From: Candidatus Gastranaerophilales bacterium
GTDB lineage: Bacteria; Cyanobacteriota; Vampirovibrionia; Gastranaerophilales; Gastranaerophilaceae
Length of the DNA stretch: 49,832 bases
Assembly (NCBI GenBank): GCA_003150395.1
Contig: QAMI01000066.1
Span: forward strand, 1 to 49,832
Direction of reading: 5' to 3'
Positions 8,467 through 16,650 of this stretch are shown here, in pieces; the stretch's first letter is position 1, and every line of letters starts with the position of its first letter. A program made the translations under genes and the position numbers. The notes below the pieces were generated by a model that made no database searches, was not told the origin of the DNA, and saw nothing but the letters and a program-made list of their open reading frames with translations.

Positions 8467-9987
8467 ATGGGTGACAGCCTTCAAGTTAATAATGATGTTA
8501 AGAATGCAGTGAAATATGCTGCCGGCTGGGACTATGAAAGCAATGCAAACAATGCCGGTGGTACTGCGACAACAATTGCTATTGAAAAGGGCATTAGAGG
8601 AGGAATTTCAATTTTTCGCGATAAAGAAGGCTATTTAACAACACAAAAAGATATAGAACAAACACTCAAGGGCAATTCTTTTAAAGAAACCTCAAAAAAT
8701 TACCGAAGAAATCTTGATATTCAGAATATCGAGAGGAGACTAAAAAATATTGAAATTGAAAAGCTTCAAAATTCAGGACTACCCAAGCAGCAGGCTGAAA
8801 ACCTTATTAACACAAGAAAATCACAATTCGGCCAGAACGTAAAACAAATGCTTGCTGACACAAAGAATTTAAACAGCAAAGATTACGCTGCAAAACTTAA
8901 AGAATACGAAAAGCTAATTGCAGAAGAAAATAAAAAGCTTCTTGAACTTAAAAAAGTTAATGCTCAGCCTGCATCAAGGATTGGTAAAGCCTGGAATGGT
9001 GTTAAAAAAGTAACAGGCTACACAAAAGGCAAAGACGTTTTGACAGATGTTATGACAAAGTCACCCAAAATGAGAAGTCTTGCAAAATTCGGACGTTCAA
9101 ATGCGTTAACAGCCGTATCTTTAGATCTGGCACTTGCAATACCTGAAATTGCCGCTACAAAACAATACTTTGACACAGTAGATGAAAACGGTATCCCTAT
9201 AACAGATGAAGCAAAAAAGCAAGGAACAGAAAAAGCAATTAAGCAAACTGTAAGAACTGTAGGCTTTACAGGAGTAAAAGTTGCAGCATATGCGGCTGGA
9301 AATGCCATCGGAACAGCCGCAATGGCATCCTTATGGGCGGCAAAAGGCGCGGCATTAGGCTCGATTGCACCCGGAATCGGAACTGCAATTGGCGCTGTTG
9401 TTGGATGTCTGGTCGGACTTGGCGCAAGCTATTTGGCAGGAAAAGCATTAGAAAAAACTTTCGGCAAATCTGAAATAGAAGTGGCTCAAGATAAATTTGC
9501 AGCAAATTATGCTAAATCAGTCCAGGGTGATGATGGACAGCTCATAGAGCTTATGAGTGGAATAACATTGCGAGCCAAAGCAGAACCAGAAACTGTTAAA
9601 AAATCAGTTGAAGTTTGCAATAATCTTGTAAAAGCTTGGGAAAAAGGCGAAATCGGAACAAATTCAGAATTATCAGCGCCAGCAGCAGAGCAGAAAACTC
9701 CAGCCAAGAATGAATCAGCTAAAAAGTCTGAGCCTCTATCAAGCAAGCCAAGTGAAACCGGAACTGATGTAGAACACCCTCTTGCAAAGACTTCAAGCAA
9801 GAAGAAATATAATAATCTCATTAAAATGCTTGATTATTATATCAATACAATAAGTTCTTACAGCAATTTCACACCATTTAACTTAATGTCCTCATTTATG
9901 AATATAGGAAATTTCGGCGGTAATCAAGCCTTTAGCATGCCGAATATGTCTTATAATAATATGGGACAAATCGATTTTACTATTTGA
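8467..9987 (+). CDS. Glycine-zipper hypothetical protein, 506 aa
   Basis: Unrecognised. Residues 60-165 are charged and predicted coiled coil (many Lys, Glu and Leu). Residues about 200-235 carry the motif ALTAVSLDLALAIPEIAATK, shared in outline with the 271-aa neighbour. Residues about 262-340 are a long Gly/Ala-rich hydrophobic zone (AAGNAIGTAAMASL, GAALGSIAPGIGTAIGAVVG) resembling glycine-zipper membrane segments. The region after 400 is rich in Ser, Lys, Pro and Glu and probably disordered, and the last 50 residues are rich in Asn, Met and Phe. AAGGGA precedes the start, and TATAAT at 8432-8437 may be its -10 box. A host-interaction or membrane-active role is possible but only inferred. 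Confidence 0.65.
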   Translation: MGDSLQVNNDVKNAVKYAAGWDYESNANNAGGTATTIAIEKGIRGGISIFRDKEGYLTTQKDIEQTLKGNSFKETSKNYRRNLDIQNIERRLKNIEIEKLQNSGLPKQQAENLINTRKSQFGQNVKQMLADTKNLNSKDYAAKLKEYEKLIAEENKKLLELKKVNAQPASRIGKAWNGVKKVTGYTKGKDVLTDVMTKSPKMRSLAKFGRSNALTAVSLDLALAIPEIAATKQYFDTVDENGIPITDEAKKQGTEKAIKQTVRTVGFTGVKVAAYAAGNAIGTAAMASLWAAKGAALGSIAPGIGTAIGAVVGCLVGLGASYLAGKALEKTFGKSEIEVAQDKFAANYAKSVQGDDGQLIELMSGITLRAKAEPETVKKSVEVCNNLVKAWEKGEIGTNSELSAPAAEQKTPAKNESAKKSEPLSSKPSETGTDVEHPLAKTSSKKKYNNLIKMLDYYINTISSYSNFTPFNLMSSFMNIGNFGGNQAFSMPNMSYNNMGQIDFTI

Positions 9988-9989
9988 TA

Positions 9990-10020
9990 AACAACACTTT
10001 AGTTTAACTAAAGTGTTGTT
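9990..10020. terminator. Palindromic bidirectional terminator
   Basis: A near-perfect palindrome: a 15-base arm at 9990-10004 pairs with 10006-10020, effectively an 11-13 bp stem with loop TTTAA. It lies after the 506-aa gene and overlaps the 3' end of the convergent small gene on the minus strand. Confidence 0.75.
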
Positions 10021-10181
10021 ACATGAAAATCTCGCTCAGAAAGGGAAGTTGTGCATTCCAATACATTGTTTAAAAATTTTTCAATGGCACATTCCATTGA
10101 AGAAATTTCTGTCTTCAGATTTTTGTAATTTTCTTCTCTTCTTTCACGTTTTGCGTTTTCAAAAATTTCATCACGGTACAT
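10008..10181 (-). CDS. Small charged helical protein, 57 aa
   Basis: A short, very hydrophilic protein (MYRDEIFENAKRERREEN...) likely to be a single helix or coiled coil; no family recognised. The frame extends to a TTG at 10196. ATG at 10181 is preferred because TTGGAG lies nine bases before it. A plausible promoter sits upstream on the minus strand (TTGGGA, 16 bases, TATTAT). The stop lies inside the terminator palindrome. It looks real from these signals but is too short for certainty. Confidence 0.5.
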   Translation of the reverse strand: MYRDEIFENAKRERREENYKNLKTEISSMECAIEKFLNNVLECTTSLSERDFHVTTL

Positions 10182-10336
10182 ATCTACATACTCCAATTAA
10201 CTTTACATAATACCCTTACGGTTATTTTTCCCAAATCTTTATAGTTTTAATTATTTTTGTTACAAAATTTATAAATATAAGAAATTCAAAATAATTTAAA
10301 GTACAATATTAAAATAATATTTGCAAAGGACATAAT

Positions 10337-11170
10337 ATGAAAACAGATTTCCAGTTGACAAGTTATGATTATTACTCAAGCCGCCGCGATATGGAGGTTA
10401 TATCTGTTATTGTAGAGGCATTGAAAAAGATTTTGGAAGAAGACAAACAGCAGCCTCAACCGCTCTTTTTGAAAACTTCAGATAACCTGATTTTAAATAT
10501 TGCAAGAATGGTTGTTCAAGAAAAGAAAAAAACTTTTCTTATCGGGATAACCGGTGAAAGCGCTTCAGGTAAAACAGTTTTTGTCGACAATACGATTAAA
10601 GCCTGCATAAAAGATAAAAAAGAAGGAATTTACACTGTAATCAGATGTGATGATTATTATAAAGATACTTCCAAAGAGCTTAAAGAAGCCGGAAGTTATG
10701 AAGAACTTTTCAAAACAGGCTTCAGTTTCGACACTCCGGCCGCTATAGATCTTGAATTGATGAAAAAACATCTTATGGACTTAAAACGCGGGAGAGAGAT
10801 AAAATCACCGCTTTATAACTTCGTAACCTGTGAAAGTAATCCAGACGGAGAACTTAAAAAGCCAGCAAAAGTCATTTTAACAGAGGGTCTATATGTTTTG
10901 AATGAAGGCATACGGGAAATTATGGACGTAAAAGTTTATGTATTTACTCCGCTTGACGTAATTAAGGAACGTTGGTACAAACGTGCTGCACTTCGAGGAA
11001 AAACAGGAACTGCTGCTGACATGCAATTTGCAGATGTAAACAGAACTGCTCAAGAATATATTCGTCCGGCATATCAGATTTCAGATGCTGTAATTAACGG
11101 AATGGTTAGCCAGGAATATATACAACAAATTACAGACAGAATTTTTAATACGCTTATGGAGATTGTTTAG
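10337..11170 (+). CDS. udk: Uridine kinase-like P-loop kinase
   Basis: Phosphorylates uridine/cytidine to UMP/CMP in pyrimidine salvage if it keeps the family activity. It has 277 residues, longer than the usual about 210 because of an N-terminal extension of about 70. Walker A is GESASGKT near 76-83. The substrate region has RCDDYYKD (near 103), followed by FDTPAAID, the basic stretch RGREIKSPLYNF, and ILTEGLY (near 180), where family members have the catalytic-site EG. The phosphoribulokinase/uridine-kinase family is certain, but the substrate is inferred. AAAGGA precedes the ATG. Confidence 0.85.
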   Translation: MKTDFQLTSYDYYSSRRDMEVISVIVEALKKILEEDKQQPQPLFLKTSDNLILNIARMVVQEKKKTFLIGITGESASGKTVFVDNTIKACIKDKKEGIYTVIRCDDYYKDTSKELKEAGSYEELFKTGFSFDTPAAIDLELMKKHLMDLKRGREIKSPLYNFVTCESNPDGELKKPAKVILTEGLYVLNEGIREIMDVKVYVFTPLDVIKERWYKRAALRGKTGTAADMQFADVNRTAQEYIRPAYQISDAVINGMVSQEYIQQITDRIFNTLMEIV

Positions 11171-11178
11171 TATTTAAT

Positions 11179-11324
11179 TGAAACGTGAGACGTGGAAAGT
11201 TCTTTACATATAAAAGAAGTTCGCATTCAGGGATAAATTTTAAATAAATATGTTATCCTGAGCAATATTTTGAGAAAATTCTGCACTACCGCTCAGAATA
11301 ACAGTAATTTTTTTTCACGTTTCA
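11179..11324. repeat. MITE-like nested inverted-repeat element
   Basis: Outer arms TGAAACGTGA (11179-11188) and TCACGTTTCA (11315-11324) are perfect inverted copies. Inner arms GTTATCCTGAGC (11252-11263) and GCTCAGAATAAC (11291-11302) pair with one mismatch. There is no reading frame of note. The arrangement and the phrase ATCCTGAGC resemble dispersed palindromic intergenic repeats seen in many bacteria. Confidence 0.5.
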
Positions 11325-11332
11325 CTTATCAA

Positions 11333-11366
11333 AAAAAGAGCTTCCGCAAATTCAGAAGCTCTTTTT
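11333..11366. terminator. Bidirectional terminator between udk region and Cys-rich gene
   Basis: A 12-bp stem (AAAAAGAGCTTC at 11333-11344, GAAGCTCTTTTT at 11355-11366) with a 10-base loop. T-runs occur on both strands, so it can end transcripts from udk and from the minus-strand gene at 11423. Confidence 0.85.
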
Positions 11367-11422
11367 ATATAGCGCCGGTCTTCGATTAACTCCGGACGCA
11401 CCTCATGATTAATCATAAAGTT

Positions 11423-11722
11423 CTAGTAATTATACATGATTCTTGTTTGGCAAGGGCATGGCCTGTCAGGAAATGCTTTTACGCATCTTTCACATGGCTT
11501 AACAAGAACCTTTGCTTTACATGGGTCACATTCAGCTTTTTTAACCTTACAAGGATTGCAGTTCTTAAATCCTGTAAAAGGATTAAGGCTAAAAGAACTT
11601 GAGTTATGTCCAATTCCAATATAAGGAAGCGGGTTTAACTGGCTTATTGACCAAGCGTTGGCACTTTGTGCAGGTATTAAAAATAAGCCAAACAAGGCAA
11701 GTGTCATAAATAATCTTTTCAT
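11423..11722 (-). CDS. Small exported Cys-rich protein, 99 aa
   Basis: An N-terminal Sec signal peptide (KR, then a hydrophobic run LFMTLALFGLFLIP, cleavage probably after SANA near residue 23). The mature part of about 76 residues carries eight Cys in pairs: CNPC, CDPC, CERC and CPC, between residues 55 and 92. The pairs suggest disulfides or metal binding outside the cytoplasm. No family recognised. It lies next to the SLH envelope protein on the same strand but has its own terminator at 11333-11366, and the SLH gene has one too, so the two are separate units. Confidence 0.7.
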   Translation of the reverse strand: MKRLFMTLALFGLFLIPAQSANAWSISQLNPLPYIGIGHNSSSFSLNPFTGFKNCNPCKVKKAECDPCKAKVLVKPCERCVKAFPDRPCPCQTRIMYNY

Positions 11723-11856
11723 ACATATCTCCTATAAATTTTTACGGATTAATCTCATCCACATCTTTATTTTAAATTTTTTTAAAGAAATTACGATACC
11801 TGAAAGATTAACAAGACCCGCCAAACAGATTAAGCAATAAGGTTCATATTTTAAAC

Positions 11857-11886
11857 AAAAAAGAGTCCGGTAATATTGCCGGACTC
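11857..11886 (-). terminator. Terminator of the SLH gene
   Basis: Minus-strand reading: GAGTCCGG (complement of 11879-11886), eight-base loop, CCGGACTC (complement of 11863-11870), then TTTTTT. A textbook intrinsic terminator 25 bases after the SLH stop codon. Confidence 0.9.
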
Positions 11887-11910
11887 AGTATCAAATAAAA
11901 ATAGTTTAAA

Positions 11911-13182
11911 TTACAATGCTTGTTTTGCAACAGCAGCATCTTCAAGAAGAATAACATAAATTTCTTCACCAGATTTTGCATGATATTTAAGACCCGGAGT
12001 TACAAGACCTGTTACAAGACCAACTGCAGCACCTACAGGAGTACCAATTGCAACACCTGTACCGATTTTAGCCGGGCTTGGAATGAAGGCAAAGCCAACA
12101 CCTGCACCTGTACCAACAGCAGCACCGCCTGCAGTGTAAAGTAATAATTTTCCGGCAGTCATCCAGGGACCTTCTTTAAGTTCATAATTTTTGTAGAAAG
12201 GTTTAGCATTAATTGCAGTTTTGTCGCCATCCGGAGTTACAATTTCATTAATTTGAACATAAACTCTTGCATTTTTGTTAAACCATTTTTCTTTTTGAAT
12301 GCCAAGAACTGTTCCGTTGAATTTTGAATTAGCCGGAATAATAAGCGTTCCTTCTTCTGTGTAGATAGGCTCTTCATTTACAAAATACACCGCTTCACCT
12401 GTTGCACTTGCTTCAGATTTGAATTTTTCAGTAAAAGCAATTTCCAAAACATTGCCTTCTTTAACAACGTTTGCTTTTTCCATTACATAAACTTCATTGT
12501 TCGGAGCGTTTTTCTTAACTTTCAAGTGCTCAATAGATTCTCCTTTGTATTGATTTTTAACAAGGTCTAATTTAGCCTTTAATCTTGAAAGAAGAACGGC
12601 AGCTTCTGCTCTTGTCAAAATATCGTTCGGGCGAAGTTCATTTTCATTCGGATAATTTACATATATGCCATATTCAAGAGTTTTAGCATAAACTTGTTTT
12701 GCCCAGCAAGGAACAGTTTTGTAATCAACAAAAGAGGATAAAGCAGAAGTATCAGAAACTTTATCTTTTGTAATATGGCTGATTACAGATTGAGTTTCTG
12801 CTCTTGTCATCAATTTTGAAGCTTTAAAAGTACCGTCCGGATATCCGTAAACGAGACCGAGCTGCTGAGAACGCAAAATATCAGCATAATTTTTGTCATT
12901 GTCAGCAACATCTGAGAATGAATTTTTGATAGAAACATTTAAGTTATCATTAGATAACAGTTTGAGCAAAGATTTCACAAAACAAATTCTGGAAACTTTG
13001 CCTTCCGGGTTAAAATTGTTGTTTTCATCAAGTTTCATAATATCATTTGAAACAACATCAACAATTTCTTTGTTTGCCCAGTAATCAGCGCTTACATCGG
13101 CAATTTTAGCCGCAGAAAACGCAGGAATGGCACAAAATGCAGTTAAGCAGAAGGCCATTAAGCTTGCAAATAATTTTTTCAT
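11911..13182 (-). CDS. SLH-domain envelope protein
   Basis: A secreted envelope protein of 423 residues. The signal peptide MKKLFASLMAFCLTAFCAIPAFSA is followed by about three S-layer homology repeats (residues about 28-80, 88-145 and 150-205) with the usual D-x-x-x-x-x-[WY] and G-Y-x-D-G-T-F and R-A-E patterns. In Gram-negative cyanobacteria SLH domains bind pyruvylated cell-wall glycan and anchor outer-membrane proteins. The middle (about 230-350) looks beta-rich. A Gly/Ala-rich hydrophobic segment near 355-400 (GGAAVGTGAGVGFAF) follows. This is not the usual SomA-type porin, which has one SLH domain and a long barrel. The frame extends to a TTG three codons upstream, but ATG at 13182 has GAGGA nine bases before it. 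Confidence 0.85.
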   Translation of the reverse strand: MKKLFASLMAFCLTAFCAIPAFSAAKIADVSADYWANKEIVDVVSNDIMKLDENNNFNPEGKVSRICFVKSLLKLLSNDNLNVSIKNSFSDVADNDKNYADILRSQQLGLVYGYPDGTFKASKLMTRAETQSVISHITKDKVSDTSALSSFVDYKTVPCWAKQVYAKTLEYGIYVNYPNENELRPNDILTRAEAAVLLSRLKAKLDLVKNQYKGESIEHLKVKKNAPNNEVYVMEKANVVKEGNVLEIAFTEKFKSEASATGEAVYFVNEEPIYTEEGTLIIPANSKFNGTVLGIQKEKWFNKNARVYVQINEIVTPDGDKTAINAKPFYKNYELKEGPWMTAGKLLLYTAGGAAVGTGAGVGFAFIPSPAKIGTGVAIGTPVGAAVGLVTGLVTPGLKYHAKSGEEIYVILLEDAAVAKQAL

Positions 13183-13342
13183 AAATCTCAATTCCTCATC
13201 TTTACTAGTAAACTATTTTTATTTATGATATAGTATATTATATTCAAGATAATAATTTTTGTAAAGTATGAATTAAAACTTTAATATAAAGTTGTTATGA
13301 TAGTTATATATTAAAATATTAGTAAATCCAGGAGAATGAGAA

Positions 13343-14782
13343 ATGGACAATTTTAACATGACCAAAATAGTTGCAACGCTTGGGCCTGCAACAAACACCA
13401 AAGAAATGATTAGAAAGCTTTTTAAAGCCGGCGTAACGATGTTTAGGTTGAATTCATCACATGGCGATGTGGAAATGCATAAACAAAACCTTACATTTAT
13501 CAGAGAGATAGAAAAGGAAGAAAATGCTCTTATTCCAGTTCTTCTTGACCTCCAAGGGCCAAAAATCCGAATAGGTATGCTTCCGAACCCTATTGAACTT
13601 AAAAAAGGTGATATATTAAAATTTCGTCATCAAGATGAGGTTACAGGAGATATTTTACCTGTAGATTACAAAGGAATGGCTGATGATGTACATCCTGGAG
13701 AACTCATTCTTATTGACGACGGCAAAATTCAACTTGAAGTTCAAAAAATTGAAGATAAAATAATATTTGCAAAAGTTCTGACAGATGGGCTTCTTAAGCA
13801 AAGAAAAGGCATAAATATTCCAGGTTCAACCGGAAGTATTGAGGTTTTGACAGAAAGAGACAAAAAGTTTGTTGAATTTGCGGCCAATAATGAAATAGAT
13901 TATCTCGGATTATCTTTTGTAAGAGAAGCTGAAGATGTTATTAAACTTAGAGAACTGCTTAATAAATACAACAAACCCGAAATAAAGATAATATCTAAAA
14001 TTGAAAAACCTCAGGCCGTTGAAAATATTGACAGTATTATTGAAGTTTCTGACGGAATTATGGTTGCAAGAGGCGATCTGGGTATTGAAATTTCAACAGA
14101 AAAAGTTCCTATTGTCCAAAAAACAATTATAAGAAAATCAAATGTAAAAAGAAAAGTTGTAATAGTTGCGACACAAATGCTTGAAAGTATGATAGAAAAT
14201 CCAATTCCGACACGTGCTGAAACAAGTGATGTTGCGAACGCAATTCTTGATGGAACTGATGCGATTATGCTTTCAGGAGAAACAGCTGCCGGGGCATATC
14301 CAGTTGAAGCGGTTACAATGATGAAAAAAATTGCAGATACAGTTGAGCATTCGCCATTTATGCGCAGAAACAAATTCCCTTGGAAAATGACAGAAGAAGA
14401 AAAAGACAACCAAGCAATGGCAATAGGAATGTCAATTGCAGATATGTCAAAGAAAATGCCGATTAAAGCGGTTGTTGCTCTTACTGCCAGCGGATTTACA
14501 GCCAAATTTCTGTCTGAAGGCAAGTTAAGTGTGCCAATTTTCGCTTGTTGTCCTGAGAAAAAAGTTTGCAGATACATTAAACTTTATAGAGGCGTTAATC
14601 CTGTTGCTATTGACTTTGATGGAAAAATTGACCGCCCTGCACTGCAAAAAATTGATGAATTTCTTACAGCTCAGCTGCATTTCAAAAATGGCGACACTGT
14701 AATATTTACAGGGTCAGTGCCTGAACTCTTAGTTGGAGGCACAAACTTTATTAAAATTCATGTCATAGGTTCAGCAAACTAA
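13343..14782 (+). CDS. pyk: Pyruvate kinase
   Basis: Last step of glycolysis, phosphoenolpyruvate + ADP to pyruvate + ATP. The 479-residue length fits. Visible signatures: KIVATLGPAT at the start, FRLNSSHG (usually RLNFSHG), LLDLQGPKIR, ISKIEKPQAVENID with the catalytic Lys, MVARGDLGIE, and ATQMLESMIENPIPTRAE. The C-terminal allosteric domain is present. There is no extra PEP-utiliser domain. AGGAG precedes the start. It is flanked by its own terminator, so it is probably monocistronic. Together with ldh at the window end it suggests a fermentative lifestyle. Confidence 0.97.
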   Translation: MDNFNMTKIVATLGPATNTKEMIRKLFKAGVTMFRLNSSHGDVEMHKQNLTFIREIEKEENALIPVLLDLQGPKIRIGMLPNPIELKKGDILKFRHQDEVTGDILPVDYKGMADDVHPGELILIDDGKIQLEVQKIEDKIIFAKVLTDGLLKQRKGINIPGSTGSIEVLTERDKKFVEFAANNEIDYLGLSFVREAEDVIKLRELLNKYNKPEIKIISKIEKPQAVENIDSIIEVSDGIMVARGDLGIEISTEKVPIVQKTIIRKSNVKRKVVIVATQMLESMIENPIPTRAETSDVANAILDGTDAIMLSGETAAGAYPVEAVTMMKKIADTVEHSPFMRRNKFPWKMTEEEKDNQAMAIGMSIADMSKKMPIKAVVALTASGFTAKFLSEGKLSVPIFACCPEKKVCRYIKLYRGVNPVAIDFDGKIDRPALQKIDEFLTAQLHFKNGDTVIFTGSVPELLVGGTNFIKIHVIGSAN

Positions 14783-14812
14783 GCAAACTAATTTTAACAA
14801 GTTAAAATACAA

Positions 14813-14850
14813 AAACCCGTCTTTAAAATTTTTTCTTAAAAGACGGGTTT
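14813..14850. terminator. Bidirectional terminator after pyk
   Basis: A 12-bp stem (AAACCCGTCTTT at 14813-14824, AAAGACGGGTTT at 14839-14850) with a 14-base T/A-rich loop. It lies between convergent pyk and the 91-aa gene and serves both. Confidence 0.85.
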
Positions 14851-14868
14851 AATATTCTTATAAAAAAA

Positions 14869-15144
14869 TTATGCTAAAACAGAAAAAGTATTTTTAGCAT
14901 TTTGTTCTTGATGTTTTTTTGCCATTTTTTCTTGAAGGCTTGCAATTTTGTAAAGAAGTGAATTGGAAGCCAAATCCAGACTTAATTTTTTGTCCATTTG
15001 ATGCAGCATTGTAAGATTATTTTCTCCGCCAAATGTGCTATTTGAAACAGCATTACTCATTTGAGTATAGTTTTGCATTATGCCAAAAGCGGCATTGTTC
15101 ATGCTTTGTGCTGCGTTAAATCTTGCAATTGATGAAACTAACAT
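14869..15144 (-). CDS. Small hypothetical protein, 91 aa
   Basis: No family recognised. The N-terminus MLVSSIARFNAAQSMNNAAFG is followed by an Asn/Ser-rich segment and an amphipathic Leu/Lys helix. There is no signal peptide. GAGGGT precedes the ATG. It has a near-consensus promoter (15200-15228), an HLR1-like element upstream, a GGGTATTTATACCC palindrome in its leader (15161-15174) and a shared terminator, so expression signals are strong for such a small gene. This suggests an abundant small protein. Confidence 0.65.
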   Translation of the reverse strand: MLVSSIARFNAAQSMNNAAFGIMQNYTQMSNAVSNSTFGGENNLTMLHQMDKKLSLDLASNSLLYKIASLQEKMAKKHQEQNAKNTFSVLA

Positions 15145-15199
15145 TTACCCTCACTAACCTGGGTATTTATACCCACCCAAAACCATGTCTTACTTATTA

Positions 15200-15228
15200 A
15201 TTTTAAAACATAGTTTATATTTTTGCAA
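15200..15228 (-). promoter_or_regulatory. Promoter of the 91-aa gene
   Basis: Minus-strand TTGCAA (complement of 15223-15228), 17-base spacer, TAAAAT (complement of 15200-15205). Transcription would start near 15193. The leader then contains the palindrome TGGGTATTTATACCCA (15160-15175). Confidence 0.6.
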
Positions 15229-15248
15229 GTAGTAAATTTGATTATTTT

Positions 15249-15266
15249 AGTGTAAAGTTTTGTAAC
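15249..15266 (-). promoter_or_regulatory. HLR1-like direct repeat (RpaB-type site)
   Basis: On the minus strand: GTTACAAAACTTTACACT, two TTACA half-sites with period 10. It differs from the HLR1 consensus only after the second half-site (C in place of A/T). It spans about -73 to -56 relative to the predicted start of the 91-aa gene transcript, 22 bases upstream of the -35 box. Confidence 0.5.
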
Positions 15267-15289
15267 AGTTATGGCTAATTCTGAAATTC

Positions 15290-15438
15290 TATAATAAGTA
15301 TATATTTTATATATATAAGAGAAACATTAAATATCATGAGAGATATTAAAGAGAGATTATCCGTTAAATAAAAGAGAGATACTTAATTCCTTCCTTCCTA
15401 GAAAAAAATTTCAGCCCCTTTAAAAGGGGCTTTTTTTT
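15290..15438 (+). ncRNA. Possible small RNA with own -10 box and terminator
   Basis: The 302-base gap 15145-15446 has no convincing gene on the plus strand, but TATAAT at 15290-15295 and an intrinsic terminator (AGCCCCTTT/AAAGGGGCT at 15413-15431, T8) bracket about 136 bases. Between them GAGAGAT occurs three times, followed by a pyrimidine stretch TTCCTTCCTTCCTA that could pair with purine-rich ribosome-binding sites. No good -35 box is visible, and the hairpin may simply be the terminator of the convergent MFS gene. Confidence 0.3.
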
Positions 15439-15446
15439 GAAAATAA

Positions 15447-16619
15447 TTATCGCGAGGCATCCTCGACAAAAAGATATTTAACTAATTTTGAAAATATAAC
15501 GGGTACAATTGAAACAACAATCAAAACCGGGATAATTCCCTTTGCCTGTGCTACAAAACCTATTGCAGACATAAATATTGCAACAATTCCCCATGCAAAT
15601 CCGTTTATAAAACCTCCCATAATACTTCTATACTGAGGAAGAACACTTTGTGCCATAACCATTGTAACAGGCTGTGCAAGCATTGTAACAAAACCTATTA
15701 TGACAAAAATTGCGGCAGCCAAAAATGGTAAAGTTTTATAAGTAAGTGCAAAAAGCACCATAAGCGGAAGTGTTGACATCATTGAAATATAAAAAATATT
15801 TGCAGTTCCTGCCTTTTTCTCAAAACTTCTGCTGAAAATTGAGCCCACGCCGCCAGCTAAAATAAAGCAGAATAAAATTGTTCCTATATAAAACGGTTGA
15901 TAATCGAGATTTTTCAGCAGAAACGGAACTAAAATCAAACAGGAAGTTGTGACAAGAGTTTTTAGTATTGCAATAATAATTAAAATTTGAAGTTTTTTAT
16001 TCGTCAAAATATCTTTAAAGGCTTTTGTAAATTTTAAATTAGGTTTTTCTGAGGAATTTGAATATATTTTAGGGACGAACACGAACATAAGAGAAGCTGT
16101 TAATAATCCGGGAATACAAAGAACCGGCATATGCGAAAGGCCCCAGTATTGTGCAACATAAGCAGATAAAAGCGGTCCAAGAGAAAATCCGATTGATCCC
16201 ATCGCGATAAAAATTCCCATGGTTTTTGCAAGGTCTTTCTCTGCAAATTTTACCACAAAACCTAGAGCCTGCGGGTGAAAAAAGCTTGAACCAAGGCTCC
16301 CCAGAATAATACAAAGGATTAAAAGAAATACTTCATGAGAAGCTGGCGCAATAGAGATAAAAATAGATGTGCAAATTAACCCCCAAAAAATAAACACGCG
16401 TTTGACAATGTTATCAGCGAAAAATCCAAACAAAGGCTGCAACAACGAAGAAAAAATATGCGACATACTTAAAATAATCGTTGCAAAAGCCATTGAAATA
16501 CCTAACTTTGCAGCTATAAACGGCATAATTGGATTAAGAATTCCTGTGTAAATATCATTTACCAAATGCGCTGAATTAAGCCATAAAATGGGGTTCTTTT
16601 TTGTAACATCTTTAACCAT
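15447..16619 (-). CDS. MFS transporter, fosmidomycin-resistance (Fsr)-like
   Basis: An inner-membrane exporter of 390 residues with about 12 hydrophobic segments. The N-terminus AHLVNDIYTGILNPIMPFI and the loop GSLGSSFFHPQALGF match the Fsr-type subgroup of the major facilitator superfamily, where the second motif is the conserved FHP loop after helix 4. Family members export fosmidomycin and other small molecules; the native substrate here is unknown. It is the last gene of a minus-strand group TPR lipoprotein-lgt-MFS, 31 bases after lgt. No clear Shine-Dalgarno sequence is seen. Confidence 0.85.
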   Translation of the reverse strand: MVKDVTKKNPILWLNSAHLVNDIYTGILNPIMPFIAAKLGISMAFATIILSMSHIFSSLLQPLFGFFADNIVKRVFIFWGLICTSIFISIAPASHEVFLLILCIILGSLGSSFFHPQALGFVVKFAEKDLAKTMGIFIAMGSIGFSLGPLLSAYVAQYWGLSHMPVLCIPGLLTASLMFVFVPKIYSNSSEKPNLKFTKAFKDILTNKKLQILIIIAILKTLVTTSCLILVPFLLKNLDYQPFYIGTILFCFILAGGVGSIFSRSFEKKAGTANIFYISMMSTLPLMVLFALTYKTLPFLAAAIFVIIGFVTMLAQPVTMVMAQSVLPQYRSIMGGFINGFAWGIVAIFMSAIGFVAQAKGIIPVLIVVSIVPVIFSKLVKYLFVEDASR

Positions 16620-16650
16620 AAATTTATAAAAGCATTAAAATGCACAAAAA

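Noticed and set aside
10013..10210. Plus-strand frame of 65 codons opposite the 57-aa gene
   Set aside because: No ribosome-binding site and it begins inside the terminator palindrome; the minus-strand gene has a promoter and ribosome-binding site.
10240..10275. HLR1-like site before udk (GTTACAAAATTTATAAAT)
   Set aside because: Only the first half-site is intact; the second reads TATAA, so it fails the consensus.
14011..14577. Minus-strand frame of 188 codons inside pyk
   Set aside because: Shadow of a textbook pyruvate kinase; no ribosome-binding site, and its composition mirrors the sense gene.
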